This document shows, piece after piece, positions 1-10,203 of a DNA stretch of 64,000 nt; the first letter of the stretch is position 1; every line of letters begins with the position of its first letter. The notes below the pieces were generated by a model, which saw only the letters and a program-made list of their open reading frames with translations, ran no database searches and was not told where the DNA came from. Source of the stretch: Rhodeus uyekii (lineage: Eukaryota > Chordata > Actinopteri > Cypriniformes > Acheilognathidae); the NCBI GenBank assembly GCA_037043235.1, contig JAWRVZ010000475.1, positions 1 through 64,000 of the forward strand, read 5' to 3'. A program made the position numbers and the translations under genes.

Positions 1-45
1 CCTACAGAATTAGTTAATTACAGGCCGATATCGAATCTACCTTTC

Positions 46-246
46 TTGTCAAAGATTCTAGAAAAGGCAATATCTTCACAACTATGTTCCTTTCTAGAAA
101 GAAACAGCATCTACGAGAATTTCCAGTCAGGATTTAGACCCTATCATAGCACTGAGACTGCTCTCATTAGAGTTACAAATGATTTGCTCTTATCATCCGA
201 TTGTGGTTGTATCTCTCTGTTAGTGTTACTGGACCTTAGTGCTTAA
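46..246 (+). pseudogene. LINE reverse transcriptase, N-terminal fragment
   Basis: The 66-residue reading frame has the motif FRPYHSTETALIRVTNDLL, then LLVLLDLSA. In L2-type reverse transcriptases this is the finger region leading to the first catalytic aspartate, in a motif like LDLSAAFDTIDH. The reading ends right after LDLSA because downstream sequence is missing and the next fragment is in another frame. It would once have copied element RNA into DNA at the nicked target. It is inactive here. Confidence 0.85.
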
Positions 247-844
247 TTCTGAAAAAACAGAGATTCTAATTATTAGACCAAAAAGTTCAGCACATAATAA
301 TCTAGACTACTGTCTAACACTCGATGGCTGCTCTGTCAAGTCCTCGTCATCAGTTAGAAACCTGGGTGTGCTCTTTGATACCAATCTTTCATTTGAAAGC
401 CATGTTTCTAGCATCTGTAAAACGGCATTCTTCCATCTTAAAAATATATCTAAATTACGACATATGCTCTCTAAGACAAATGCGGAAAAGTTAGTTCATG
501 CGTTCATGAGTTCAAGGCTAGATTATTGTAATGCTCTACTAGGTGGTTGCCCTGCACGCTTAATAAACAAATTCCAGCTGGTCCAAAATGCAGCAGCTCG
601 AGTTCTTACTAGAACCAGGAAGTATGAGCATATTAGCCCAGTTCTGTCAAACCTGCACTGGCTTCCTATTAAACACCGAATACATTTTAAAATCTTGCTA
701 ATTACTTACAAAGCATTAAATGGTTTAGCTCCACAGTACTTGAGCGATCTCTTAACATATTATAGTCCTTCACGTCTATTGCGATCCCAAAATACTAACC
801 AGCTTATAATACCTAGAATATCAAAGTCAACTGCTGGCGGTTGA
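239..844 (+). pseudogene. LINE reverse transcriptase, C-terminal fragment
   Basis: This 201-residue fragment starts in LNSEKTEILI, the segment that follows the YADD catalytic box in L2-type enzymes. It continues through LGVLFDTNLSF, SRLDYCNALL, NAAARVLTRTRK and LHWLPIKHRIHFKI to SRLLRSQNT, the usual C-terminal thumb and tail. The preceding fragment ends at LDLSA, so the YADD-containing middle, probably more than 100 residues, is deleted between them near 240. After 844 a stop interrupts a continuation resembling FSYLAPKLWNSLP that reaches about 965. Confidence 0.88.
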
Positions 845-1641
845 TCCTTTTCCTATTTAGCTCCTAAACTCTGGAACAGTCTTCCTATTACAGTTCGGGA
901 AGCAGACACACTCTGTCAGTTTAAATGTAGACTAAAAACACATCTCTTCAACCTGGCATACACATAACACATTATACATACATTTTTAATCCAAATCATG
1001 TAAAATGATTGTTAGGCTGCATAATTTAGATAAGCCGGAACCGGGAACATTCCCATAACACCTGATGTACTCCATACATCAGAAGAAGAATGGCATCTAC
1101 GCTGATATTGGTCTCTGTTTATTCCGAGGTTACCGTGGTCAGCTGGATCCGGGCCGTATCCAGATCAGATGAAGGACCTGCACCTGGACACGAGCACAGC
1201 ACTGCCCTGAAGTGTCTGCGGAGACCGTGACTCTACTAGACCCTCTCCTGTGACGATCATGAACCCATCTCTAACCGTACCAAATTGGACTTCATATTGG
1301 ACTTGAATTGTTGTATAATAATCATGCACTGTTTGGCTGTTGGCCAGAGAACTGGTCCCCCGACTGAGCCTGATTTCTCCCAAGGTTTTTTGTCCATTCT
1401 ATTCTTCTTTCGTTACGTCACCTGCCGGAGTTTTGGTTCCTTGCCGCTGTCGCCTATGGCTTGCTCAGTTGGGGAAACTTAACACTTAAAATTCATCAAT
1501 TGTATTGATTCACCTGCTCTTTTGGGGCTTCTGTTCAGCCAAACAAACTTTGTTTATATTGTTTTTCCTGTAAAGCTGCTTTGAAACAATCTACATTGTA
1601 AAAAGCGCTATATAAATAAAGGTGACTTGACTTGACTTGAT
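845..1641 (+). other. L2-type LINE 3' end and UTR
   Basis: This holds the degenerate last codons of the LINE and its 3' UTR. The stretch from 960 (CATACACATAACAC) to 1641 matches 6311-7050 segment by segment, including TCATGTAAAATGATTGTT and GAAGAATGGCATCTAC. No gene is seen. Confidence 0.75.
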
Positions 1642-1774
1642 ATGTGGTTATACATCAACATAAGTTGTAAGAATCCTCAATACATTTCTCAATAAATATA
1701 ATGGGTAGATAATTTTGACTTGGTCATTTCAAAAGTAGCTCCCATGCTGAAAAAGTGTGAGCACCCCTGCTCTA
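1642..1774. other. unassigned spacer
   Basis: A short AT-rich stretch between the LINE tail and the Tc1 relic. Nothing is recognised; part of it may be the decayed 3' end of the Tc1 element. Confidence 0.4.
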
Positions 1775-2432
1775 TTGGGTTGAGATCTGGTGACTGTGGG
1801 GGCCATTTTAGTACAATGAACTCATTGTTATGCTCAATAAACTAATTTGAAATGATTCAAGCTTTGTGACATGGTGCATTATCCTGCTAGAAGTAGCAAT
1901 CAGAGGATGGGTACTTGGTGGTCTTAAAGGGATGGACATGGTCAGAAACAATGCTCAGGTAGACTGTGGCATTTAAACGATGCCCAATTGGTACTAAGGG
2001 GACTAAAGTGTGCCAAGAAAACATGCCCCACACCACTACACCACCACCACCAGCCTGCACAGTGGTAACAAGGCATGAAGGATCAATATTCTCATTCTGT
2101 TTACGCCAAATTCTGACTCTACCATCTAAACGTCTCAACAGAAATTGAGACTCATCAGACCAGGCAACATTTTTCCAGTCTTCAACTGTCCAATTTTGGT
2201 GAGCTCGTGCAAATTTTAGCGTCTTTTTCCTCTTTGTAGTGGAGATGAGGGGTACCCGGTGGGGTCTTCTGCTGCTGTAGCCCATCTGCCTCAAGGTTGT
2301 GCGTGTTGTGGCTTCACAAATGCTTTGCTGCAAACCTCGGTTGTAATGAGTAGTTATTTTAGTCAAAGTTGCTCTTCAATCAGCTTGAATAAGTCGGTCC
2401 ATTATCCTCTAGCCTCTAGCATCAACAAGACT
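1775..2432 (-). pseudogene. Tc1/mariner-type transposase relic
   Basis: Read on the minus strand, a degenerate Tc1 transposase runs from about 2432 to 1775. It begins with VDARG and RIMDRLIQAD, then TLTKITTHYNRGLQ, and passes through FARAHQNWTVEDWKNVAWSD, where the aspartate of WSDES is the first DDE-core residue. GGGGVVVWGMFS follows, then a frame change, a QDNAPCHK motif with the second aspartate, and WPPQSPDLNPIE, which carries the final acidic residue with the DD34E spacing of Tc1. Stops (in the N-terminal part and in place of lysine and tryptophan codons near 1830-1850) and a frameshift near 1887 inactivate it. Inverted terminal repeats were not identified. Confidence 0.88.
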
Positions 2433-2735
2433 TTTCTTTTTCTTATTCATTCATATATTTTACATATATTTTCCTTTTCTTATTTGAAAGATTTGTAAAG
2501 AGTGATTTATAATCAAGATAGGGATTTTTATTAGCATTTCTTTACTTTTCTGTATTTTTCCATAGAGTAAGAATAAATATTGTCTCACTTCTCACCAGTT
2601 AGAACATGTTATCAGAATGTTTTGGGAAGTCTTTCTATTGATAGTTGGAGCCTGAGCCGAAATCAGCCTTGGAGAAGCTGTGTGTGTGTGTGGGTGTGTG
2701 TGTTAATATGGTCTGTATTGGTGAGGTGATTAACG
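2433..2735 (+). repeat. interspersed repeat R1, copy 1
   Basis: The AT-rich sequence at about 2495-2735 is repeated at about 29165-29365. Shared words include AGAGTGATTTATAATCA, TCTGTATTTTTCCATAGAG, AACATGTTATCAGAATG and TTAATATGGTCTGT, ending in GAGGTGATTAAC in both. Here that last word abuts the DIRS end exactly, which marks a DIRS insertion point. A (GT)n run lies at 2681-2704. The family is unknown and it is non-coding. Confidence 0.7.
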
Positions 2736-3026
2736 TCTCAGGTTACGTATGTAACCATAGTTCCCTGAGATGGAACTATGTGCTTTGGGGAATACTTGGA
2801 TGCTGTCTCGCGAAGCACAATATGTAAACTTCCGTCGACCGAGTGTGAGCGACGGTTGCAGGTCGGTGACATCACGAACCAGGTCATAAAAGAGCGCCGG
2901 TAACCCGGAAGTGGCAGCTTAGAGGTGTCTGAGCAAGCCCGGAAGGCACAAGGAGCTGAGGCCAAAGACGCAGCGTCTCGTTCCCTCTCAGGGAGCTATG
3001 GTTAAATACGTAACCTGAGACGTTCC
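2736..3026. repeat. DIRS terminal inverted repeat arms
   Basis: The word GTTACGTATGTAACCATAG, followed by TTCCCTGAGA, at 2738-2772 is answered in inverted orientation by TCAGGGAGCTATGG and TACGTAACCTGAGACG at 2988-3023. The roughly 210 bp between the arms contains a leader segment (TCTCGCGAAGCAC...GGTCGGTGACATCACG) also present at 24005-24090 in fragment B. This fits DIRS inverted ends and internal complementary sequence. Confidence 0.7.
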
Positions 3027-3109
3027 CTTTCAAAGGAACTCGCACTGCGTCGATCGCTTTTGGGGAACGATATACCAACGCCACCTCAGTGACGAAGGCC
3101 AATGAGTGT

Positions 3110-3926
3110 CTCGTAGCTCACTACAAGAGGACCCGTGTTCCCGGAGCGGAGTTGAGGTCAAGCTGGTAAAACCTCAGAAAGGTATGCGGGGGAAGACCAC
3201 CCCGCCGCATCACAAACTTCAGATAAAGACACACCTGATATAAGGGCCTTAGAGGCAGCCTTGCTCCTAGAGGAGTGGGCACGGACCCTTAGAGGCGAAG
3301 GAGAACCGGCTGACTCATAAGCCAGGGTGATAGCCTCGACTATCCACCTGCTTAAAGTAGGTTTGGATGCTGGGGCCCCACTAGGGGTCCCAAAGCAAAC
3401 AAACACCTGGTCTGACTTACGCCAAGGGCAAACCTGTGGACATAAGTGTTCAGTGCTCGCACTGGACAGACCTTGTTTTTAAATTCCTGGTCCTGGTCAC
3501 CGAAGGGAGGAAAGCAGAAGGCCTGCAGTACAATAGACCTGACCACATGGGTGGGCACTTTGGGCACATAGCCTGGCCTGGGATGAAGGAAGGCTTTCAC
3601 CATCCCAGGCGCAAACTCAAGGCAAGAGGGAGCTACAAAGAGCGCCTGTAGATCCCCAACTCTTTTTAGAACTTTAGGGGAACCTCATCCAAAGGTTCAA
3701 AATGTGCCTGGGACAAGGTAGGAACCTTGGTCTGTACTGCAGGCCTCAGCCTAATAGTACCACGGAGGAAGCGTGTGACGAGGGGGTCCCTGCCAATGGA
3801 AATGCCACCCAAAGGTACGTGGTAAGCAGCCACATTGACCTTCAGGGTGGACGGGGACAGCCCTGCAGTGAATTTATCCAGCAGGAACTCCAGCACTTTG
3901 CCAATGTGACAGGTAACTGGGTTCAC
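3110..3926 (-). pseudogene. DIRS tyrosine recombinase, broken
   Basis: Three minus-strand pieces make up a decayed tyrosine recombinase. 3926-3666 has the N-terminal core-binding part (HIGKVLEFLLDKFTAGLSPS, then PLVTRFLRG). 3603-3352 continues through ALNTYVHRF to LFALGPL. 3406-3158 has the catalytic part: TLSRWIVEAITLAYESAG, then VRAHSSRS with the H-x-x-R pair, then VCDAAGWSS. Such enzymes join the circular cDNA to target DNA. Frame changes at about 3660 and 3360 break it. Fragment B carries a second, equally broken copy on the plus strand. Confidence 0.85.
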
Positions 3927-4005
3927 CTGCTTTTCGCTACACCAAGAAGTGAAGAGTCTCCACTTCAGGGGTATACAGCTTCTTCTTGGAAGCTTTCCTC
4001 CAATT

Positions 4006-4228
4006 AATTACAACACACTAAATTATTTCGCTCCCCAGCAATTTAGTGAGCTCTTAACACATTATAGTCCTTCATGTCTATTGCGGTCCCAAAATTCTGG
4101 CCAGTTGATAACACTTAGAATATCAGAATCAACTACTGGGGGTCAATCCTTTTCCGACTTAGCACCTAAACTCTGGAACGTCAGTCAGTTTAAATCTAGA
4201 CTAAAACAATCTTTTCAACCTGGCATAC
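4006..4228 (+). pseudogene. L2-type LINE reverse transcriptase C-terminus, first half of a split LINE
   Basis: This codes for a C-terminal LINE segment similar to positions 711-960 (LLTHYSPSCLLRSQNSGQL, then FSDLAPKLWN and QFKSRLKQ). It stops matching at TGGCATAC (4221-4228). The LINE 3' UTR resumes with ACACATAAC at 6312, so the stretch between is an insertion. Confidence 0.8.
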
Positions 4229-5189
4229 CAGATGTAAAAAGGATGGCTACCGTTAGCTCTACTCCCTTATTGAAGATAATGCCAGTTGATAACAGACCCA
4301 CTACAGAACATCCGGTCAGAGACTTTACCAGAAATGTTCAGGTAATCGGGAATAACCCATTTATTGTCACCACAACTCAGTACAACTCAATTGCTTGCTT
4401 TGCATGCATGTATGTGGTTTTCTACAAATAAAGATATAAGAAAAATGTAAGTACAAATAACAATAACAACATTAGTCAGAATAATTACATTAATAACTGT
4501 AAGCCTAAATTAATATATTAAATACAATGATTAATACAGTAAAATAAGAAACAAATGTCACATTATTGGTTAAAGTACGCTATTGGAAATCACTAATGCT
4601 AAGCAGTTGAAATTCGACACCTTTCAACGTAGAAGATAGATGGTGCCGCTCTGTCTATGATGCGCTCGGCTTAAGTGCGCATGCGCGCATAAACTCTTAG
4701 AAATTAGTGAAGATATTAATAATGTAAATGAGACATGTAGATATTAACAAAAGCATATGAATAAATGACACTTTGAATAAATATATATCGGAACATAACA
4801 ATGATATATATGAGGAATACAGTATTTAACTATACCCACGGGGCTTTTCACGAGCTAGATCTTGTTCATCACTCGTGCATGTTAATAAATGCACTCTCCG
4901 ACACTTCAATGTTCATGAACTGAATAAAGAACATGTATTATCAGACTGATACTCACTTCAGATGAACGCACACAACATTTGCAAAGACAGTTCGCTAGAT
5001 TGCAACTTGCATCCGTCAGTTTTCCCGAGCAGACAGAATTCACTCGGTGGGCGGGAGCGCTAACCTGTGTGTCATTCATAAAGCGCGCTGATTCGCCAGA
5101 CGGATGCTGCAAAACGTGGATGCTGCGAGTCAGTCTTGTATACAGAAGAGGAAACTTAGACACATGAGAACAGCACTATCGTGGCCTTT
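4229..5189. other. inserted sequence of unknown type
   Basis: About 960 bp lie inside the split LINE, before a DNA transposon. It is AT-rich and non-coding, with weak frames only. A GC-richer patch at 5025-5110 has no recognisable product. Whether this is one element with the following transposon or a separate insertion cannot be told by eye. Confidence 0.45.
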
Positions 5190-6311
5190 TTTACACCGGA
5201 TTTTCTGCACCATAAGGCACACCGGATTATAAGGCGCAGGCTAAAATATACAGTCTACAAAAAAAAAGGTAACGGAAGCAAAACAGTGAGTTTTATTGAA
5301 CTTTATTCTACTATATATCATCATCTGCTGTGTCTAAATTGAACAGCTTTGCAATTTCGCCATCAAACATGCAGGTGTTGTACCGAAATCTGACTCCCCG
5401 GACAAATCTGACTCCCCCCTCACATGCATTCATTAATACAAGCTTCCTTGAGCATATTTGCTTACCGATCAATATTTTTTTCCACACAGCAAACATTCAG
5501 AACGTGCAAACACCCACACATCATGTGAAAAAATAAATAGTTTTGCTGGTGTCTTTATCTCTTATTTAGGGTCGTGATTAGACACACACACACACGGTAA
5601 ATGTATTTTCCAGGTCCCTTTATGTATCTTCCAGGTCATGCACGCTCCCGTGTGTGTTTGTGTGTATGTCTGTGTCTAATCATGTGGGAAAATCTCCTCA
5701 GCCGTTTGTTCTCCTTTGTCTTTGTCATTTGTTAACGTTTCTAGGTTTGTGTTACCTGACGAGTGTGGATGTTTCTTGTTTCCACTAAGAAGTGCCGTTT
5801 CTGTTGTATTTCAGGTATTGTGGTTTTCATGTTTCCTTGAATAAAGCTCTTACGTTTGGAACTTATTCTCTGAGTCCTGCTTCTGCATCTCACTCGTTCC
5901 CGTTGGATCACACCTTTATACATATTTCATTTTCTCTGTATTAATTTAAGTGTACTCAAAACTTCTGTGCACGTTCTGGATGTTTACTGTGTAAAATAAA
6001 ATCGATTGATAAGGGAATGCTCAAGGAAGGGCGTATTAATGAATGCGTGGGACAGGGAGTAAAATTTTGGTGCAAACACCTGTTTCCTTTTCAGCAGCAG
6101 TAGTAAACCTACTGGAGGCGTAGTGGAGGTAAGAGTACGTACTTTACATATTACGTCCCTCTGTCAGCGGGAATGGTTCGACACACAACAACAATTTTAC
6201 AGATTTTGGAACTCAGTCCATACATGAGGTGCACCGGATTATTTGGCGCATGGCCGATTTTTGAGAAAATTTAAGGCTTTTAGGTGTGCCTTATGGTGCG
6301 GAAAATATGGT
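5190..6311. mobile_element. non-autonomous DNA transposon A
   Basis: The ends are imperfect inverted repeats. The left end near 5196-5230 reads TTTTCTGCACCATAAGGCAC then ACCGGATTATAAGGCGC. The right end, read on the minus strand from 6311, gives TATTTTCCGCACCATAAGGC then ACACC. The body has no transposase. An internal segment at 5380-5470 reappears inverted at 34700-34795 (GATTTGTCCGGGGAGT, ACAACACCTG, ATGCTCAAGGAAG), inside a second member of the family. Superfamily is not assigned. Confidence 0.65.
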
Positions 6312-7050
6312 ACACATAACACAGTATATATTTTTTTTATTCAAATCATGTAAAATGATTGTTATAATGCATAATTTAGGTCAGCAAGAACTGGGAACAT
6401 TCCCACAACACCTGATGTACTTGTTACATCATAAGAAGAATGGCATCTACAGCGATATTAGTCTCTGTTTACCCTGAGATTACCATAGTCAGCCGGATCT
6501 GGGCCGTATCCTGAACAGATGAAGGACCTGCACCTCGACACAACCACAACACACACATACACACATACAGCTAGTGTGACTCTACCGTGACTCTACTAAA
6601 CCCTCCCCTGTGAAGATCATGAATCACACGTCATGAATCATGAATCATGAATCTCCATCCAGGCAGAACTGGATAAAATATTTTGAGTATCCTGAATCTG
6701 ACTTCTCACCTGAAATTTTTTCAATATATTGTCATGGAATGTTTGTCTGTTGGTCAGAGAACTGGTTCCCCAACTAAGCCTGGTTTCTCCCAAGGTTTAT
6801 TTCTCCATTCTCTTCTTCAGTCATTCCGTCACCTGCTGGAGTTTTGGGTTCTTGTCACTGTCGCCTCTGGTATGAGTAGTTGGGGACAATTAACACTTAA
6901 TATTAATCAATATTATTGATTTTCCTGCTCTTATAGACACACACACTATTGCTTTGATTTATTGTATTTCTTTTATCTCTGTAAAGCTGCTTTGAAACAA
7001 TCTCTATTGTAAAAATAACTATATAAGTAAAGGTTACTTGAACTTTAAAC
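6312..7050 (+). mobile_element. L2-type LINE 3' UTR, second half of the split LINE
   Basis: This continues the LINE interrupted at 4228. It matches 965-1641 through ATGTAAAATGATTGTT, GAACTGGGAACATTCCC, the GAATGGCATCTACA segment and the terminal TATATAAGTAAAGGTTACTT. It has no coding capacity. Confidence 0.8.
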
Positions 7051-7052
7051 TT

Positions 7053-8489
7053 CAAGACCAGGCATGCCCTGATCCGCTGAGTTTCGGGAATGTTTTTTTT
7101 TTTACATATTTTTAAGCATTTAACCATTGCTTTCAATGGGGGGGGGGGGTGGATGGTTACGACGTTTTCGCGTGTAAGTCCGTTAAAAGTGGGCCGAATC
7201 ATTTGAAAATCCCAGAATATATAGGGCTCCTCGAGACGCATCAAACGAGCCCAAGCACGCCCTCATCCGCTGAGTTTTGGGCATTTTTTTACATTGCTTT
7301 CGATGGGGGGGGGCAGAGGGTTAGGACATTGCTTTCGATGTGGGGGGCGGAGGATTAGGACGTTTTTGCGTGTAAGTCCGTCAAAAGCGGACCAAATCAT
7401 TTGAAAATCACAGAATATATAGGGCTCTTCGAGACGCATCAAACGAGACCAAGCACGCCCAGATCGGCTGAGTTTTGTGCATTTTTTACATATTTTTACG
7501 CGTTTTACCATTGCTTTAAATGGGGGGGGGCGGAGGGTTAGGACGTTGTTTTCAATGGGGGGGTGGATGGTTACGACGTTTTTGCGTGTAAGTCCGTCAA
7601 AAGTGGGCCGAATCATTTGAAAATCACAGAATATATAGGGCTCATCGAAACGCATCAAACGAGACCAAGCACGCCGTGATCCGCTGAGTTGTGGTCATTT
7701 TTTTTTACATCTTTTTAACCGTTTAACCATTGCTTTCGATGGGGGGGCGGAGGGTTAGGACGTTGCTTTCGATGTGGGGGGTGCAGGATTAGGACGTTTT
7801 CGCGTGTAAGTACGTCAAAAGTGGGCCAAATCATTTGAAAATCACAGAATATAAAGGGCTCTTCGAGACGCATCAAACGGGACCAAGCACACCCTTATCC
7901 GATGAGTTTTGGGAATGTTTAAAAAAAAAAAAAATTTCCCATTGCTTTCAATGTCGGGGCGGAGGGTTAGGATGTTGCTTTCAATGTGGGGGGCAGAGGA
8001 TTAGGACATTTTTGCGTGTAAGTCCGTCAAAAGTGGGCCAAATCATTTGAAAATCACAGAATATATAGGGCTCTTCGAGACGCATCAAACGAGACCAAGC
8101 ACGCCCGGATCGGCTGAGTTTTGGGAATGTTTTAACATCTTTTTAAGCGTTTTACCATTGCTTTCAATGGGGTGGCGGAGGGTTAGGACGTTGCTCTCGA
8201 TGTGGGGGGCGGAGGATTAGGACGTTTTCGCGTGTAAGTCCGTCAAAAGTGGGCCAAATCATTTGAAAAACACAGAATATATAGGGCTCCCCGAGACGCA
8301 TCAAACGAGTCCAAGCACGGCCTGATCTGCTGAGTTTTGAGAATGTTTTAACATTTTTTAAGCGTTTTCCTATTGCTTTCAATGGGGGGGCGGAGGGTTA
8401 GGACGTTGCTTTCAATGGGGGGGTGGATGGTTACGACGTTTTTGCGTGTAAGTCTGTCAAAAGTGGGCCGAATCATTTGAAAATCACAG
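7053..8489. repeat. tandem array, about 215-bp unit, 6-7 copies
   Basis: The word CAAAAGTGGGCC, or close variants, recurs at about 7183, 7381, 7599, 7813, 8029, 8245 and 8457, giving steps of 198-218 bp. Each unit has a G-run with GGAGGGTTAGGACGTT, then GCGTGTAAGTCCGTC, AATCATTTGAAAATCACAG, AATATATAGGGCTC, GACGCATCAAACGAG and a poly-T stretch. It starts directly after the LINE tail and ends exactly where the gypsy remnant begins. Frames read across it are by-products of the repeat. Confidence 0.92.
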
Positions 8490-8508
8490 TAATGTAGACT
8501 CATCTGTC

Positions 8509-9384
8509 TTGAACAGAGTTCTAAAATCTGAAATCAAAGAACCTGTTTGTTTTAGGGGTGATCGAACTGAGCCGTATACAATACATGAGTGGGAAGCCAT
8601 AGTACTATCATATCTGCGTAAGGTAGGGACGCCAATTGAAGAACAGGCTGAGGAAATCTTGAGCAGGCTTATGGGACGGGCTCGTGAAGTTGTGAAGGTG
8701 GGCCTACAAAGTAACCCTACTATTGAGTTGTGCAAAGAACCAAGTCCTATTTTTGACTTGCTAAAACAGCATTTCAGTGCATGCCTAATTTTCTAGCATG
8801 CCGTTAGCGGATTTTTATGGCACACTTCCACATGCTGGTGAAGATTACTGGCTCAGGCTAAATAGGGCTAGTGGACAGCACGTGACGTTCATGCACGTTT
8901 GGAAGAGTATGGCAGAGAGAAACGTTGTGGCTCTGGGAGTAGAGTGCCTCCGGCCACATGTTTGAGACAGGAAGTTGCTGCTTAGCCTACTGAAACAAAG
9001 GTTAAGACATTAAACATGAAACCTGAAGCTGATCCATCTCAAATTCAGTCTAGAGAGCCCATTGAACCAATGGAACAAATTGTATCTATGTTGGAGCGGG
9101 TACTGGAGCATGGGCAATCAAGAAATCAGGCTGGCACAGAGAGACATCTGTTTAAGTCACAGAGGAACAGAGCTAGACCTACTCTGCCCTGCGAAGTGTG
9201 TGGAGATGTTGGCCACACCACCCATTTTCACTGCAGAGCAAATCATCTGTGTTTTCTTTGTCACAAGGCAGGTCAAGCACGCGCAGAGTGTCCTAAAACC
9301 AAAACCTGCACGCCCAATATGTTACGAGAGACTGATTCTGTTCCACATTCGGGAAACGACTCGGCCTGCATGTGGAGGGGGTGA
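8509..9384 (+). pseudogene. gypsy gag with zinc knuckle, frameshifted
   Basis: The first part (8509-8796) reads as a gag capsid-like segment with FRGDRTEPYTIHEWEAIV and EEILSRLMGRAREVVKVGLQ, typical of fish gypsy gag and PNMA-like capsids. A frameshift near 8790 leads into a continuation (MPLADFYGTLP...EDYWLRLNRA) ending in a stop near 8965. From 9016 a second frame carries the nucleocapsid: CEVCGDVGHTTHFHC, then CFLCHKAGQARAEC, the latter lacking the usual knuckle histidine spacing. Gag would package element RNA into virus-like particles. It is broken here. Confidence 0.78.
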
Positions 9385-9657
9385 GTGTAAGGCCGAAGGA
9401 AGATCCCCCATCATTAATGGATTATGATCTGGAATCTGTGTATAATAGTTTGTGTGAAGAGTTTATTTCTACATGTACAGTTATTCTACAAAATACACAG
9501 AAACTTGAGCCATATGATGATCTGTTCTACACTTCAGTGACTATTGGTGGAAAAGTTGAGGCAAAAGCAATGCTTGATACTGGGTCGATGGTTTGCACCA
9601 TGAGCTCAAAGCTGTTACCACAATTATTAAGTACTGTTGTTGCCCAGCCCTTCACTT

Positions 9658-9665
9658 GCCCCAAC
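9658..9665. repeat. 8-bp target-site duplication of hAT MITE 1
   Basis: GCCCCAAC is repeated exactly at 9965-9972 on the other side of the element. Confidence 0.9.
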
Positions 9666-9964
9666 CAGTGGCGTAGCAAGTGTGTTACATGTGCGGCCCC
9701 CTCAGATTTTCAATTGTTTAAAATCGCGACTGTAAAAAACTAAAGTGAAAACACATACCGCCCGCTGCACAAGACGATCGCAACGCACCAAAATAGCGCG
9801 CTGCGCATTACACCACAACCAGTCTGGCTGAGAGGTTAATGCAATGGACTAGAAATCCAATGTGGTGTTTGCACGCAGGTTCGAATCCAGCTGATTACGT
9901 TATGCTCAGGCCCCCTCATTTTAAGCTGGGCCCTCTCAAAAATAAAATTCTGGCTACGCCCCTG
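9666..9964. mobile_element. hAT MITE 1 (299 bp)
   Basis: Starts CAGTGGCGTAGC and ends GGCTACGCCCCTG, an imperfect inverted repeat with the CAG...CTG ends of hAT elements. Both sides carry the 8-bp direct repeat GCCCCAAC (9658-9665 and 9965-9972), the hAT target-site duplication length. It contains a tRNA-like segment at 9818-9899 and no transposase. Confidence 0.9.
9818..9899 (+). tRNA. tRNA-Ser(AGA)-like pseudogene inside a hAT MITE
   Basis: The segment has a D-arm like TGGCTGAGAGGTTAATGC, an anticodon stem and loop ATGGACTAGAAATCCAA whose 7-base loop CTAGAAA centres on AGA, a long variable region as in serine tRNAs, and a T-arm GCAGGTTCGAATCCAGC. The 5' acceptor strand (ACCAGTC) does not pair well with the 3' strand (TGATTAC), and the T-stem has a mismatch, so it is unlikely to make a working tRNA. 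The internal A and B box regions are recognisable. Confidence 0.8.
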
Positions 9965-10007
9965 GCCCCAACAGACGTTGTTTTGGTTGGATGTGGAGGC
10001 ACTAGAA

Positions 10008-10203
10008 CAGTGTTTCCCAACCCTGTTCCTGGAGGCACACCAACAGTACACATTTTGCATGTGTCCCTAATCTATCCCATATATTTCTGGTCTTGGGAGT
10101 CTCTTCTAACAAGCTGATGAGTTGAATCAGGTGTGTTTAATTAGGAAGAGTTGGAAAACCTGTAGTGTTGGTGTGCCTCCAGGAACAGGGTTGGGAAACA
10201 CTG
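10008..10203. mobile_element. hAT MITE 2 (196 bp)
   Basis: Its long, nearly perfect inverted ends begin CAGTGTTTCCCAACCCTG and continue TTCCTGGAGGCACACCAACA; the right end is the complement (GGTGTGCCTCC, AGGAACAGGGTTGGG, AAACACTG). It is flanked by the 8-bp duplication CACTAGAA at 10000-10007 and 10204-10211. There is no coding capacity. Confidence 0.93.

Larger units (their letters stand above)
1..1641 (+). mobile_element. L2-type LINE fragment, 3' part
   Basis: A non-LTR retrotransposon remnant running in from outside the window. It holds two reverse-transcriptase fragments, then a 3' untranslated region, and ends at about 1600-1641 with a terminal segment containing TATAAATAAAGGTGAC followed by repeated TTGAC units. 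That tail recurs in three other places here (6311-7050 on +, 28341-28790 and 37567-37740 on -), which fixes the 3' end. The central reverse-transcriptase part is deleted, so it cannot be autonomous. Assignment to the L2/CR1 group comes from recognising the protein motifs, not from a search. Confidence 0.85.
2736..4005 (-). mobile_element. DIRS-type retrotransposon fragment A
   Basis: Read on the minus strand this is the 3' half of a DIRS element, a retrotransposon that integrates with a tyrosine recombinase instead of an integrase. At the low-coordinate end are inverted repeat arms: 2736-2776 (TCAGGTTACGTATGTAACCA) and its complement at 2985-3021. A matching arm occurs in DIRS fragment B (23982-25525). 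The reverse-transcriptase half is missing. The high-coordinate end runs into an L2 LINE at about 4006. Confidence 0.8.

Noticed and set aside
1285..1482. Small frame in the LINE 3' UTR as a gene
   Set aside because: The same segment recurs at 6683-6919 and inverted at 28341-28790 as part of the LINE tail, with different frames; no conserved product.
7053..8489. CRISPR-like array
   Set aside because: Units of about 215 bp are similar along their whole length, without unique spacers, and the genome is eukaryotic. This is an ordinary tandem repeat.
9818..9899. A functional tRNA-Ser gene
   Set aside because: The acceptor stem does not pair, the T-stem has a mismatch, and the sequence lies inside a MITE.
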